NCBI GenBank assembly: GCA_045811525.1
Contig: JBJMTV010000034.1
Location: 115,028 to 179,027 of the forward strand
Direction: 5' to 3'
Length of the DNA: 64,000 nucleotides
Origin: VAZQ01 sp045811525
Lineage (GTDB): Bacteria; Pseudomonadota; Alphaproteobacteria; Rhizobiales; Xanthobacteraceae
A program made the position numbers and the translations under genes. This document shows, piece after piece, positions 34,449 to 43,692 of this stretch (positions are counted from its first letter, which is position 1; the number at the start of each line of letters is the position of its first letter). The notes beneath the pieces were generated by a model. The model saw only the letters and a program-made list of their open reading frames with translations. It was not told the origin of the DNA and made no database searches.

Positions 34449-35081
34449 ATGATTTCCAAAATGCAAGTTCTTCCATATGACGCGCCCTCGCCCGGGGCAG
34501 CGGCACGCCCGATTTCAGGCACGACAAAGATCTCCGACGTAAGCCTCATCCGAGATATCGCGCGAGGTGAGAAGTGGGCGATGCATGCGTTCTACACACG
34601 CCATAACCTTCGCGTGTTCCGTTTCGCGCTTCGTATCCTTCACGACGATGCTCTGGCTGAAGACACCGTGAGCGAGGTCTTCCTGAACGTCTGGCGCAAG
34701 GCGGGCAACTTTTCAGGCCGATCACAAGTCTCGACCTGGCTCCTCGCCATTACGCGTCACAAGGCCCACGAGATCGCGCGCCGCCGGTTGGCCGAGCCCT
34801 TGAATGACGAAGAGTATGAGGCAGTCGCCGATACGTCCGACGACCCAGAGACCAGCATGTGCAAAAAGCAGAACGGCTCAATTCTATTCGCTTGCTTATC
34901 AAAGCTATCTGCACACCACCGCGAAATTATCGACCTCGTCTATTATCATGAAAAATCAATCGACGAGGCTGCTGCGATCCTGTGCGTTCCGCGTAACACA
35001 GTGAAGACGCGCATGTTCTATGCTCGCCAGAGACTGGCGCACTTATTGAGCGGCAAGGTTGTTCTCACAGCACGGACGTAG
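34449..35081 (+). CDS. ECF-type RNA polymerase sigma factor
   Basis: A 210-residue sigma-70 family protein with only regions 2 and 4. Region 2 (about 45-105) includes FALRILHDDALAEDTVSEVFLNVW and a TWLLAITRHKAHEIARR end; region 4 (about 145-200) includes LSAHHREIIDLVYYHEKSID followed by EAAAILCVPRNTVKTRMFYA, the helix-turn-helix for -35 recognition. An N-terminal extension of about 40 residues is unusual. GGGGAG precedes the ATG. It does not read like EcfG itself, and no anti-sigma gene lies next to it. It is convergent with the FixJ-like regulator. Confidence 0.9.
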   Translation: MISKMQVLPYDAPSPGAAARPISGTTKISDVSLIRDIARGEKWAMHAFYTRHNLRVFRFALRILHDDALAEDTVSEVFLNVWRKAGNFSGRSQVSTWLLAITRHKAHEIARRRLAEPLNDEEYEAVADTSDDPETSMCKKQNGSILFACLSKLSAHHREIIDLVYYHEKSIDEAAAILCVPRNTVKTRMFYARQRLAHLLSGKVVLTART

Positions 35082-35212
35082 CGCGTCTGCATAGTCAATG
35101 CCGGCACGTCAGGGGTGGACATACACACACCCGCGGCGCCTTGCGAGGCGACACAGACCGCGGATGCGCAACATTCGGACCGCCGCGCCGATGTCGAGGA
35201 GTCTGCGCGGGC

Positions 35213-35863
35213 CTAAGCGCGTGGTTTTTCTGGTGCCAAGTTGAGGGTGTCCGCCATTCGGCTGAGCTCGGGCAGCGAACGGGCCTGCATCTTTCTCATT
35301 AGATTGGTGCGATGTACCTTCACCGTCGATTCGGCGATGCCAATGTCATTCGCGATTTGTTTGTTGAGCCGACCGGCCGTAACTTGGATCATGATCTCGC
35401 GCTCGCGCGAGCTGAGCTTTTGAAAACGGCCCCTGAGCGCCCCCAAGGCCTGCTCACTTTCACGCACCGCACGATCGCGAGCGAGGCCGGCCTCAACGGC
35501 GTCCAGAAGATCCTGATCGCGGAATGGCTTTGTGAGGAACTCCATCGCGCCGCCCTTCATCGCCTGCACGGTCATCGGGACGTCGGCATGCGCTGTAATG
35601 AAGATGATTGGGACCTGCCGGTTGGCTGCCACAAGGTCACGCTGAAGCTCGAGACCGCTTCCACCCGGCATTCTAACATCAAGCAACAGGCACGTCGGAC
35701 CCGCCGTAGGCTCCGCGTTTAAGAACTCGGAGATCGAAGAAAACTGCCTGGTATGCAGACCGACTGACCGCAAGAGACGTCCCACCGAATCGCGAAACTC
35801 GTGGTCGTCATCGATGATCGAGACGCTGGGGCTCGCGTCACTTTTCCCCGGAGCTTCCGCCAA
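35213..35863 (-). CDS. FixJ-family response regulator (REC + LuxR-type HTH)
   Basis: A 216-residue regulator. The receiver (about 12-125) has VSIIDDDHEFRDSVGRLL, CLLLDVRMPGGSGLELQ (phospho-aspartate) and FLTKPFRDQDLLDAV; the LuxR-type DNA-binding domain (about 145-210) has LSSREREIMIQVTAGRLNKQ, IANDIGIAESTVKVHRTNLM. The order and sequence fit the FixJ/TodT group. The only upstream start is TTG at 35863, with GGAGAAGG about 10 bases before it. The inverted repeat at 35958, also seen before the kinase gene at 39166, could be its operator. Its kinase is probably the PAS kinase at 36463. Confidence 0.9.
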   Translation of the reverse strand: MAEAPGKSDASPSVSIIDDDHEFRDSVGRLLRSVGLHTRQFSSISEFLNAEPTAGPTCLLLDVRMPGGSGLELQRDLVAANRQVPIIFITAHADVPMTVQAMKGGAMEFLTKPFRDQDLLDAVEAGLARDRAVRESEQALGALRGRFQKLSSREREIMIQVTAGRLNKQIANDIGIAESTVKVHRTNLMRKMQARSLPELSRMADTLNLAPEKPRA

Positions 35864-35957
35864 ACGGGAACGCCTTCTCCTAGTAACTGGTGACCGATGC
35901 TACTGGCAATCGTGCCCTACGAACAGCCCGTTTGAGCTAAACCGATAGCCTGGCGCT

Positions 35958-35971
35958 TAAGCCATCGCTTA
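35958..35971. promoter_or_regulatory. inverted repeat TAAGC-N4-GCTTA (possible operator)
   Basis: TAAGC CATC GCTTA, in the divergent region between the FixJ-like gene and the single-receiver gene. The same arms with a 4-base spacer occur at 39166-39181 before the kinase gene. Confidence 0.4.
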
Positions 35972-36072
35972 GGGACGCCACCATTGCGTTCTGCCAGGCG
36001 TTCTCCGACATTACCGACTGTAAGAGCGCGCAATGGAATGGCATCTGATGCTTGCGCCAAGGGATCTGAGTC

Positions 36073-36468
36073 GTGACCTCGAAACAAACGTTGATCTCGG
36101 TTATCGAGGATGATCAGCCGTTTCGCGAATCCATGAGAAAGCTCATGACGGCGCTGGGCTACGCTGTGGAAGTGTTCCCGTCACCCGCCCACTTTCTCGC
36201 GTCCCCGCTTCTCCATGCCACCTCATGTTTGGTCAGTGACGTTCAGATGCCTGGAATGACGGGCATTGAGCTTCACAAACATCTCGTCAATGCGGGTTAC
36301 GCCATTCCGACCATACTGATTACTGCTTACCCTGATGAAGCAACTCGAAAGCGCGTTTTGAAGGATGGCATCGTATGCTACCTCGGCAAGCCGCTCGATG
36401 ACGAGCATCTCGAACACTGCCTTCATTCGGCTCTCGGATCGAGCAACCCGCGTCAAAACAATTTATGA
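36073..36468 (+). CDS. single-domain receiver protein (FixJ-type receiver)
   Basis: A 131-residue receiver beginning at GTG 36073: LISVIEDDQPFRESMRKLM, CLVSDVQMPGMTGIELH (phospho-aspartate), ILITAYPDE and YLGKPLDDEHLEHCL. The lysine context LGKPLD resembles receivers of the FixJ/NodW group. There is no output domain. It is divergent from the FixJ-like regulator (209 bp) and its stop overlaps the convergent kinase gene by 6 bases. It could act as a phosphate sink or adaptor for the nearby kinase; this is inference. Confidence 0.88.
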   Translation: MTSKQTLISVIEDDQPFRESMRKLMTALGYAVEVFPSPAHFLASPLLHATSCLVSDVQMPGMTGIELHKHLVNAGYAIPTILITAYPDEATRKRVLKDGIVCYLGKPLDDEHLEHCLHSALGSSNPRQNNL

Positions 36469-39027
36469 CTCCTCCCCTGTCGATGGGAGCGTGAACTGAA
36501 ACTTTGCGCCCCGAGGCTGATTTGGCTCTGCCCATAAGCGGCCCCCATGCGCAGCGATAATGGATCGGCAAATTGAAAGGCCCATTCCCATTCCGCTGCT
36601 TTTCGTGGTGTAGAAGGGCTCGAATACCCGCTCGATCTGCTCCAAGCCAAGCCCTGGACCTGAGTCCTGGACGGCAACCAATATATCGCTCTTCTGGCCC
36701 CGGGCGGTGCTGAGCGATAACTCTCGCGGGCCCTCCTCCAAGCTCATGGCCTCAACCGCATTCAGCAACAGGTTCATCAGGACCTGCTGCAGTTGAACAC
36801 GATCGCAGCGAACAAAGGGCATTTCCTGGCCAAACTCTGTGCGTAACGAGACCCTGTTTCTATTCATTGCATCTCGCACCATGACGATGACCTCGTCGAC
36901 CGCCTCGTTGAGATCGAAAAGCTGCATTCGCGGAGGCGCCTTCTTGATGTGATCGCGCATACGCGCAACGATGTCCTTCGCGCGATCGGCATCCTTGACG
37001 ACACAGGCAAGCGCCTCCTTGACTTCGTTCAGATTCGGCGGATTGAATTCCAAAAAGCGCATGCCGGCACGCGCGTTGTTGCGTGCCGTGGCGATGGGAT
37101 GCAGGATTTCGTGGGCGAGCGATGCGGCGAACTCCCCCATGATGCTTAGCCGATTCACGTGGGCGAGCTCCGCCTCCAACTCACCGAGTCTCTCGTGCTC
37201 TTCTTCTGCGCGTTTACGTTCCGTCACATCGACTGTTGTAGCGACCATCTCCACAAGCTCTCCATGCGCGGAGAACAAGGGACGACCAGCTGACCGGATG
37301 TACTTCACCGTTCCATCGGGCAGTACGATCCTGAACTCGACCATGAAATCTCTTTTATGGCGCAGGGCGTCGTCGGTCTCAGCATCGGCTCTCTCCCGAT
37401 CGTCTGGATGGACTCGTTCCAACACTGCATCCCGCAGAGGGAGGCCATCCGTTGGATCTAGGCTCCATATGCGATAACTTTCTTCCGACCAATAAACCGG
37501 GCCGGCCGCATTGAAAGCTACGGTTCCGGTGTGACTCAGCCGCTGCGCTTCGGCCAGATAGGCTTCGCTGCGTCGGAGTGCCTGTTCTGCATTCTTCCGC
37601 TCCGTAATGTCCCGCCCCACCCCGCGGTAGCCGGTAAATCGCCCCGCCTTGTCGAACACCGGCAGTCCCGAGGAGGATACGTAACGCTTGCCGCCGTCCG
37701 GCGTAGGCCGCGCAATCTCAAAATCTCGGAATGGCAGGTGGGCGTCGAGGGTCTCGCGGTGCTTTCGCCAGGCCTCCGCGTCAGGCTCGAGGTGAGCCAC
37801 TTCCCACCGGGTCTTACCGATTTCGGAGCCGGGCTCCGGGGCATCGGCCAGGTCTTTGGCATGCTCCTGGCGGATAAACCGATGCTGCGCGTCGGTCTCC
37901 CAGTAAACGTCGAAGGAGAATTGGATGAGCGTACGAAATCGCTCCTCGCTCTCTCGTAACACCTCCTCCGTGTGCTTGCGTTCGCTGATGTCACGTGCCA
38001 GCGACAAACGGAAACGATGAGGTCCGTACTCGAACTGCCGCCCTCGAACTTCGACCGGAAACACGGTTCCATCCTTCCTTCGATGAAGCGTCTCGAACGT
38101 GACCGTTTCTCCGTTGGCAATGCGCTCTCCGATCTGCGCGATCGCTGCGGGGTCCAGGCCGGAATCGAAGTCGCGGGGATGCATTCCGATCATCTCCTCG
38201 CGGCTGTAACCGAGGCTCTCACAAGCGTGCCGATTGAAGTCGAGAAGGGCCTGGTTCTCATCGAACAAGAAGAAACCGTCGGTTGCGTGATCGACGAAGC
38301 TGCGAAAACGAGCCTCGCTCGCGCGCAATTCGTCCTCGCCTCGCTTGCGCTCGATCACGTCACGAGCGAGGCATAAAAGCCGACGACCGTCCTGTTCAAA
38401 TTGACTCACGCGAACTTCCACCGGAAATGTGGTGCCGTCTTTGCGGCGATGGCGAGTTTCGAATGTGACCGTCTCTCCGGCGAGAATGCGTTGCCTCAGT
38501 CGCTGAATAGCTGCCTCGTCCAGTCCGGAATCGAAGTTCCATGGGTGCATGCCAATCAGTTCTTCCCTGCTGTAGCCGAGGCTGGCGCAGCCCTGGCGGT
38601 TGACGTCCAGAACCATCAACTCACCATCCAGCAGAAAGAACGAGTCGGTTGCGTGGTCCACGAACGTGCGGAAGCGCGCCTCGTTCGCGCGCAGCTTTGC
38701 CATTAAGGCAGTTATGACCAGTGATGTTGTGAAGAATGCCGCCAGCCTCACAATGTCGTCCGGATCATTGACCCGAAATTCGAACAAGGGTGGTACGAAG
38801 AAGTAGTTCAGGCAGGCTACCGCGAGAACCGATAGCCCGATCGACACGCTGAAGCTGCCCAGCAGTGAAACCACCGCAATCAAGATCAAAAAGGCGAACG
38901 ACGCTCTCCCAACTCCAAAGTCGATCCAAAAACACGCGCAGGTGGTCAACGCGACGCCGGCAGTGCCAAGCAGCGACTGGGCGGCAGGGCGCTTTAATCG
39001 AACCCTTCGGTTGAGCCTAGCGTCCAT
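36463..39027 (-). CDS. DUF4118 / four-PAS sensor histidine kinase, FixL-like
   Basis: An 854-residue kinase. Residues about 15-100 form a DUF4118-like membrane bundle (LLGTAGVALTTCACFWIDFG, FLILIAVVSLLGSFSVSIGL). Four PAS domains follow (about 115-230, 237-355, 360-480, 485-610); the first two are near-repeats of each other, both with TFETxHRRKDGT and GMHPxxFDSGLD. HisKA carries SLAHEILHPIATARNNARAG (about 640-660), and HATPase carries DSGPGL and GMGMGLSICRSI. The kinase core belongs to the FixL-type group. ATG 39027 has GAGGC upstream; a longer frame to 39102 exists. The FixJ-like regulator at 35213 is the likely partner. Confidence 0.91.
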   Translation of the reverse strand: MDARLNRRVRLKRPAAQSLLGTAGVALTTCACFWIDFGVGRASFAFLILIAVVSLLGSFSVSIGLSVLAVACLNYFFVPPLFEFRVNDPDDIVRLAAFFTTSLVITALMAKLRANEARFRTFVDHATDSFFLLDGELMVLDVNRQGCASLGYSREELIGMHPWNFDSGLDEAAIQRLRQRILAGETVTFETRHRRKDGTTFPVEVRVSQFEQDGRRLLCLARDVIERKRGEDELRASEARFRSFVDHATDGFFLFDENQALLDFNRHACESLGYSREEMIGMHPRDFDSGLDPAAIAQIGERIANGETVTFETLHRRKDGTVFPVEVRGRQFEYGPHRFRLSLARDISERKHTEEVLRESEERFRTLIQFSFDVYWETDAQHRFIRQEHAKDLADAPEPGSEIGKTRWEVAHLEPDAEAWRKHRETLDAHLPFRDFEIARPTPDGGKRYVSSSGLPVFDKAGRFTGYRGVGRDITERKNAEQALRRSEAYLAEAQRLSHTGTVAFNAAGPVYWSEESYRIWSLDPTDGLPLRDAVLERVHPDDRERADAETDDALRHKRDFMVEFRIVLPDGTVKYIRSAGRPLFSAHGELVEMVATTVDVTERKRAEEEHERLGELEAELAHVNRLSIMGEFAASLAHEILHPIATARNNARAGMRFLEFNPPNLNEVKEALACVVKDADRAKDIVARMRDHIKKAPPRMQLFDLNEAVDEVIVMVRDAMNRNRVSLRTEFGQEMPFVRCDRVQLQQVLMNLLLNAVEAMSLEEGPRELSLSTARGQKSDILVAVQDSGPGLGLEQIERVFEPFYTTKSSGMGMGLSICRSIIAAHGGRLWAEPNQPRGAKFQFTLPSTGEES

Positions 39028-39457
39028 ATTGAAGCCTCTGAACGGCGCCGCGGAAGTTCTCGAGAGAGCCCGGGTAAATGGCTTGCGAGACAGCGGTGGC
39101 AATATGCTCGATCCAGCCAGCGCATAAAAAAAGCACGAGACTGAGATCCCGCCTGGGTGTCCCTACTAAGCCTTCGCTTAGCATAGCCAACTAAAAGCGC
39201 ACGTCACAGTACCGGCGCGTAATAGCCCTGACGCCTTGAGAACGGCATTTACAGTCGCAGTCAGCGGAAGGCGCCCCTTCAAGACAGGCAGCTTGCAGCA
39301 TGTGCGCACCAGCATCCACGAGAGCTTCTGGAAGGTTGCCCGCCGGCGCGAGTCCGCAGCCTCATTCCGAGCGGCGGCCTGCGGGTGAGACGCGCAACGC
39401 GCGCGATCGCCATTCCTACAGGTCTCAACATCTACGCCTCATTTAGGAGCCTCAGTC
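39028..39457. other. divergent intergenic region, kinase versus efflux operon
   Basis: About 430 bp. It holds the inverted repeat at 39166-39181. No TetR-type regulator gene, which often accompanies RND pumps, was found. No other gene or clear promoter was seen. Confidence 0.45.
39166..39181. promoter_or_regulatory. inverted repeat CTAAGC-N4-GCTTAG (possible operator)
   Basis: CTAAGC CTTC GCTTAG, a perfect 6-bp inverted repeat with a 4-base spacer, about 139 bp upstream of the PAS kinase gene. It matches the core of the repeat at 35958-35971. It could equally be a small RNA hairpin. Confidence 0.4.
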
Positions 39458-40543
39458 ATGCGGTGGATCATCGTTCTTTCAGTGCTTGTGCTCGCATTGG
39501 CGGGCTGCAAGCCGCAGGAGATCCCGGTGGAAAGCCGGCTGGTGCGCACTATCGTCGTTCATCCCAAATCCATGGGCGAAGAGAGACAGGTCATCGGCGA
39601 GGTGAAGCCGCGCTATGAGAGCGATCTGTCGTTCCGCGTCGCCGGGAAAGTGCTCTCGCGGCTGGTGGACGTCGGTGCTTCGGTCAAGCAAGGCGATACG
39701 CTGGCCACTCTCGATACGCAGGACTATCAGAACCGCCTTCGATCAGCGGAAGCCGATGTCAACTCGGCCCAAGCGGCACTTGTCGAGGCGCAGGGCACGG
39801 AAGGGCGCCAAGCCAAGCTCTTGAAGGATGGTTGGACGACGAGAGCGACTTACGATACCGCGCTGCGCAATCTGCGTACCGCCGAAGCCAAGCTCGCTGC
39901 CGCCAATGCAAGCCTCAATCTGAGCCGCGACCAGCTCAAGTACACCGAGCTCAAGGCCGAGTTCGCTGGTGTGATTACCGCTGTCGGCGCGGAGGCGGGC
40001 CAGAATGTCAATGCTGGCCAAATGGTGGTCAAGCTGGCTCGACCGGACGACCGCGATGGCGTCTTCAACATCGCCGAGACGGCGTTCGCCGATGTATCCG
40101 ACCGGGAACGCGAGGTGATTGTCTGGCCGCTCTCTAACCCGAACCTGACGGTGGAAGGGTTGGTGCGGGAGCTCTCGCCGGTGGCCGATCCGGCGACACG
40201 CACCTACACCGTCAAAGTGACGCTAAAGGACCCGCCGCCGCAGCTACGATTCGGCATGAGCATTGGCGGACGTCTCAAGACGGCCGCCGGACTCGCGGTG
40301 GCGTTGCCACTGTCTTCGGTGTTCGAGAAGGACGGTACGCCGGCGGTTTGGGTGTTCGATCAGCAATCGAGCACTGTCGGTCTGAAGCCCATCACCATCG
40401 CGCGCTATGAGGTCAATACCGTCGTGGTCGCGAGTGGCTTGGCCGAGGGGGACATCGTCATTACCGCAGGTGTGAATACTCTGACAGTCGGCCAAAAGGT
40501 CCGGGTTGCCGAAGCGACTCTTGCCAGGAGTGAGAGCAAATGA
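39458..40543 (+). CDS. RND efflux periplasmic adaptor (membrane fusion protein)
   Basis: A 361-residue lipoprotein: the leader ends LVLALAGC, a lipobox with C20 region anchoring the protein in a membrane. The adaptor order is visible: lipoyl half (FRVAGKVLSRLVDVGASVKQ), a coiled-coil hairpin (about 90-160, RSAEADVNSAQAALVEAQGT), the second lipoyl half (AEFAGVITAVGAEAGQNVNA) and beta-barrel and membrane-proximal domains (RELSPVADPATRTYTVKV). Its stop overlaps the pump start (ATGA), so the two are translationally coupled. Expected to bridge the inner-membrane pump and an outer-membrane channel, which is not encoded here. Confidence 0.93.
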   Translation: MRWIIVLSVLVLALAGCKPQEIPVESRLVRTIVVHPKSMGEERQVIGEVKPRYESDLSFRVAGKVLSRLVDVGASVKQGDTLATLDTQDYQNRLRSAEADVNSAQAALVEAQGTEGRQAKLLKDGWTTRATYDTALRNLRTAEAKLAAANASLNLSRDQLKYTELKAEFAGVITAVGAEAGQNVNAGQMVVKLARPDDRDGVFNIAETAFADVSDREREVIVWPLSNPNLTVEGLVRELSPVADPATRTYTVKVTLKDPPPQLRFGMSIGGRLKTAAGLAVALPLSSVFEKDGTPAVWVFDQQSSTVGLKPITIARYEVNTVVVASGLAEGDIVITAGVNTLTVGQKVRVAEATLARSESK

Positions 40544-43500
40544 AGTCCTTCAATCTCTCTCGGTGGGCGCTGGAGCACAAAAGCTTTGTTTTCTATCTCA
40601 TGCTGGTCGTCGCGCTCGCCGGTATTTTCGAATACGGCCGGCTTGGGCGCGATGAGGATCCGCCTTTCACAATCAAGACCATGGTGGTGAAGACGTTGTG
40701 GCCCGGGGCCACAACGCTGGAGACAATGCAGCAAGTCACGGATCGGATCGAGAAGAAACTCGAAGAGCTGCCGAACCTCGACTATGCCAAGAGCTATACC
40801 AAGCCGGGCGAATCCGTGGTGTTCGTCTATTTGAAGGACTCCACCCCGGCCGCGGACGTGCCCGATCTCTGGTACCAGGTTCGAAAGAAGGTCGGCGACA
40901 TCAAACAGACCTTGCCGCAAGGTGTGCAGGGTCCCTTCTTCAACGACGAGTTCGGTGACACCTATGCGCTCATTTTCGCGCTGACTTCGGACGGCTTCAC
41001 TCACCGGGAGCTGCGCGATTATGCCGAGCGCGTCCGCGCTCAATTGCTCGGCGTTGCCGACGTCTCGAAGATCGATCTTCTCGGGACGCAGGACGAGAAA
41101 ATTTATCTGGAGTTCTCGACCCAGCAGCTCGCTGCCATGGGGCTCGATATTTCTGATCTCATAAGCACGTTGCAGGCGCAGAACGCGATACAGCCGAGCG
41201 GAACCGTCGACTCGGATGCAGAGAAGATCGCAATGCGCGTTTCGGGGCAGTTCACCTCAGAAGAGAGCCTGAAGGCCGTCAATTTTCGTGTCAATGGCCG
41301 GTTCTTTCGGCTCAGTGACATCGCCAAGGTGTAACGAGGCTATGCTGACCCGCAACAGCCGATATTCCGCTTCAACGGTCGGGACGCTGTCGGTCTGGCC
41401 GTCTCCATGCGCAAGAATGGTGACGTCCTTGCGTTTGGCGAGCACCTGAAAGAGCGCCTTGCCGAGGCGAAGCTGGAGCTCCCAGCCGGCATTGAATCCC
41501 ATCTGGTGGCCAATCAGCCGGAGGTTGTCGAGGAGGCGGTCGGAGAGTTCGTCAAGACCTTGATCGAAGCCATCGCCATCGTTTTGGCCGTGAGCTTCCT
41601 ATCGCTCGGCTGGCGTCCTGGGATCGTGGTTGCGATTGCGATTCCGCTGGTGCTTGCCATCACCTTCGTCGCCATGAAGCTCACCGGCGTCAGCCTGCAG
41701 CGTATCTCGCTCGGCGCGCTCATCATCGGACTTGGGCTCCTGGTCGACGATGCGATGATCGCCGTGGAAATGATGATGAAGAAGCTCGAAGAGGGCTGCG
41801 ACAAGGCCACGGCCGCAAGCTTCGCCTACACTTCCACCGCGTTCCCGATGCTGACCGGAACGCTCGTGACCATTGCCGGCTTCGTGCCCGTGGGCTTCGC
41901 GGCGAGCAGCGCCGGCGAGTATGTGTTCACCCTATTCGCCGTCGTCGCCATCGCCTTGACGGCCTCGTGGTTCGTCGCCGTGCTGTTCACGCCGCTGACC
42001 GGCGTTTTCATCCTGCCCAACAACATGAAGGCTCACGGGCATGAGCCGTCGCGCTTCGCCCGCGCGTTCCATTCTCTGCTGGATGGCGTGCTGCACCGGA
42101 AGTATTGGGTGATCGGCGCGACAGTTGCGCTCTTCCTCGTCGCTCTGGCGGGCATGCAACTGGTGCAGCAGCAGTTCTTCCCAAACTCCGACCGTCCCGA
42201 ACTGCTTGTTGACCTCACGCTCCCGCAAGGCTCCTCGATCAACGAAACGCGAAAGGTGGTCGATGATCTTGAGAAAATCCTCAAGACCGATCCCGACATC
42301 GAGCACTGGTCGTTGTATATCGGCAGTGGCGCCGTGCGCTTCTACCTGCCCCTCGATCAGCAGCTCGCGAACGATTTCTTCGCGCAAGCGGTCGTCGTCA
42401 CGAAAGGGTTCAAAGTTCGTCCGTCCGTGCAACAGCGCATCATAGCCGCATTGCACCGCCCCGAATTCGAGCAGGTACAGCCACGAATCAGCTCTTTGGA
42501 GCTCGGCCCCCCGGTGGGGTGGCCGCTCAAGTTCCGCATCAGCGGTGCTGACGCGGCGAAGGTCCGCGACATCGCGCAGAACTTTGCCTCGCTGCTCGGC
42601 AGGACTCCAGATGCGCGCAATATAAATTTCGATTGGAACGAGCCTTCCAAGGTAGTCCGCGTCGAGGTGGATCAGGACCGGGCTCGCGCGCTGGGCATCA
42701 GCTCGCAGGGACTGAGTCAGACGATCAACGCCGTGTTGTCGGGCTCAACCGTCACGCAGTTGCGCGATGACATCTATCTGATCGACATTGTCGCCCGCGC
42801 CATTCCCGACGAGCGCGCCAGGCTGGAGACGCTGCGCAGCCTGATGATCAATGTCTCCGGCGGGCGCTCGGTCCCGCTTGAGCAGGTCGCCAAGCTCACC
42901 TACGGAATCGAACCGCCGCTGATCTGGCGCCGCCATCGTCTGCCGACGATCACGGTGCAAGCCGATACGGCGCCCGGCGTCGAGGCACCCACCGTTATCA
43001 AGGCGCTGTCCGCCGATCTCGCCGCTTTCAAATCGGAACTCCCCGCAGGCTATCAGGTGGCGGTCGGCGGCACGGTGGAAGAAAGCGCCAAAGGCGAGGC
43101 CAGCATTTTCGCGGTCTTTCCGCTCATGATCCTGATCATGCTCACGATCCTCATGGTGCAGCTGCAGAGCTTTCAACGGCTGTTCCTCGTGCTTGCCACG
43201 GCACCGCTGGCTCTTATCGGCGTCGCTGCCGCCTTGCTGATCTCGCGCTCGCCAATGGGATTTGTTGCGATCCTCGGCGTCGTCTCGCTGGTCGGCATGG
43301 TCATCCGCAACTCGGTCATCCTGATCGACCAGATCGACCACGAAATCGCCGCCGGCCAGCATCCGTGGAACGCGGTCATCGTGGCGACGGAGCATCGGCT
43401 GCGTCCGATCCTGCTGACCGCGGCCGCCGCCATCCTGGGTATGGTTCCGATCGCTCCCACCGTGTTCTGGGGACCGATGGCCTATGCGGTGATGGGCGGC

Positions 43501-43671
43501 CTCGTCGTCGCGACATTGCTGACGCTTGTATTCCTGCCGGCTCTTTACGTCGCGTGGTTTCGCATCAAGCCTGCTTCGGAACCGCAGCTGACCATCTCTG
43601 CCGACGCGCCTGAGCTTGCCCCAGCTGAACCCGCAGCAGCCGTGGGCGCGGACGCGCTGCGGACCGCATAG
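40540..43671 (+). pseudogene. RND efflux pump permease interrupted by one in-frame stop
   Basis: The frame from 40540 to 43671 (1044 codons) reads as one AcrB/HAE1-type pump apart from a single TAA at 41332-41334 (codon 265). Before it: FRLSDIAKV; straight after it in the same frame: RGYADPQQPIFRFNGRD, the normal family continuation, where relatives have a lysine or similar in place of the stop. The rest shows helices, GLLVDDAMIAVEMM (TM4 motif) and a full C-terminal half. Either the pump is a recent pseudogene, the stop is read through, or it is a sequence error. A restart at the ATG 41407 would make only the C-terminal 754 residues. Confidence 0.88.
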
Positions 43672-43692
43672 TCACAAAGGAGAGAATTCGTC

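Noticed and set aside
34449..35081. Possibility that this sigma factor is EcfG itself
   Set aside because: No NepR or PhyR gene is adjacent and the sequence reads as a general ECF sigma factor, so the EcfG-type promoters here are probably served by a sigma factor elsewhere.
36463..39027. True oxygen-sensing FixL
   Set aside because: The kinase core is FixL-like, but no PAS domain shows a convincing haem-binding context and no fix or nif genes are nearby.
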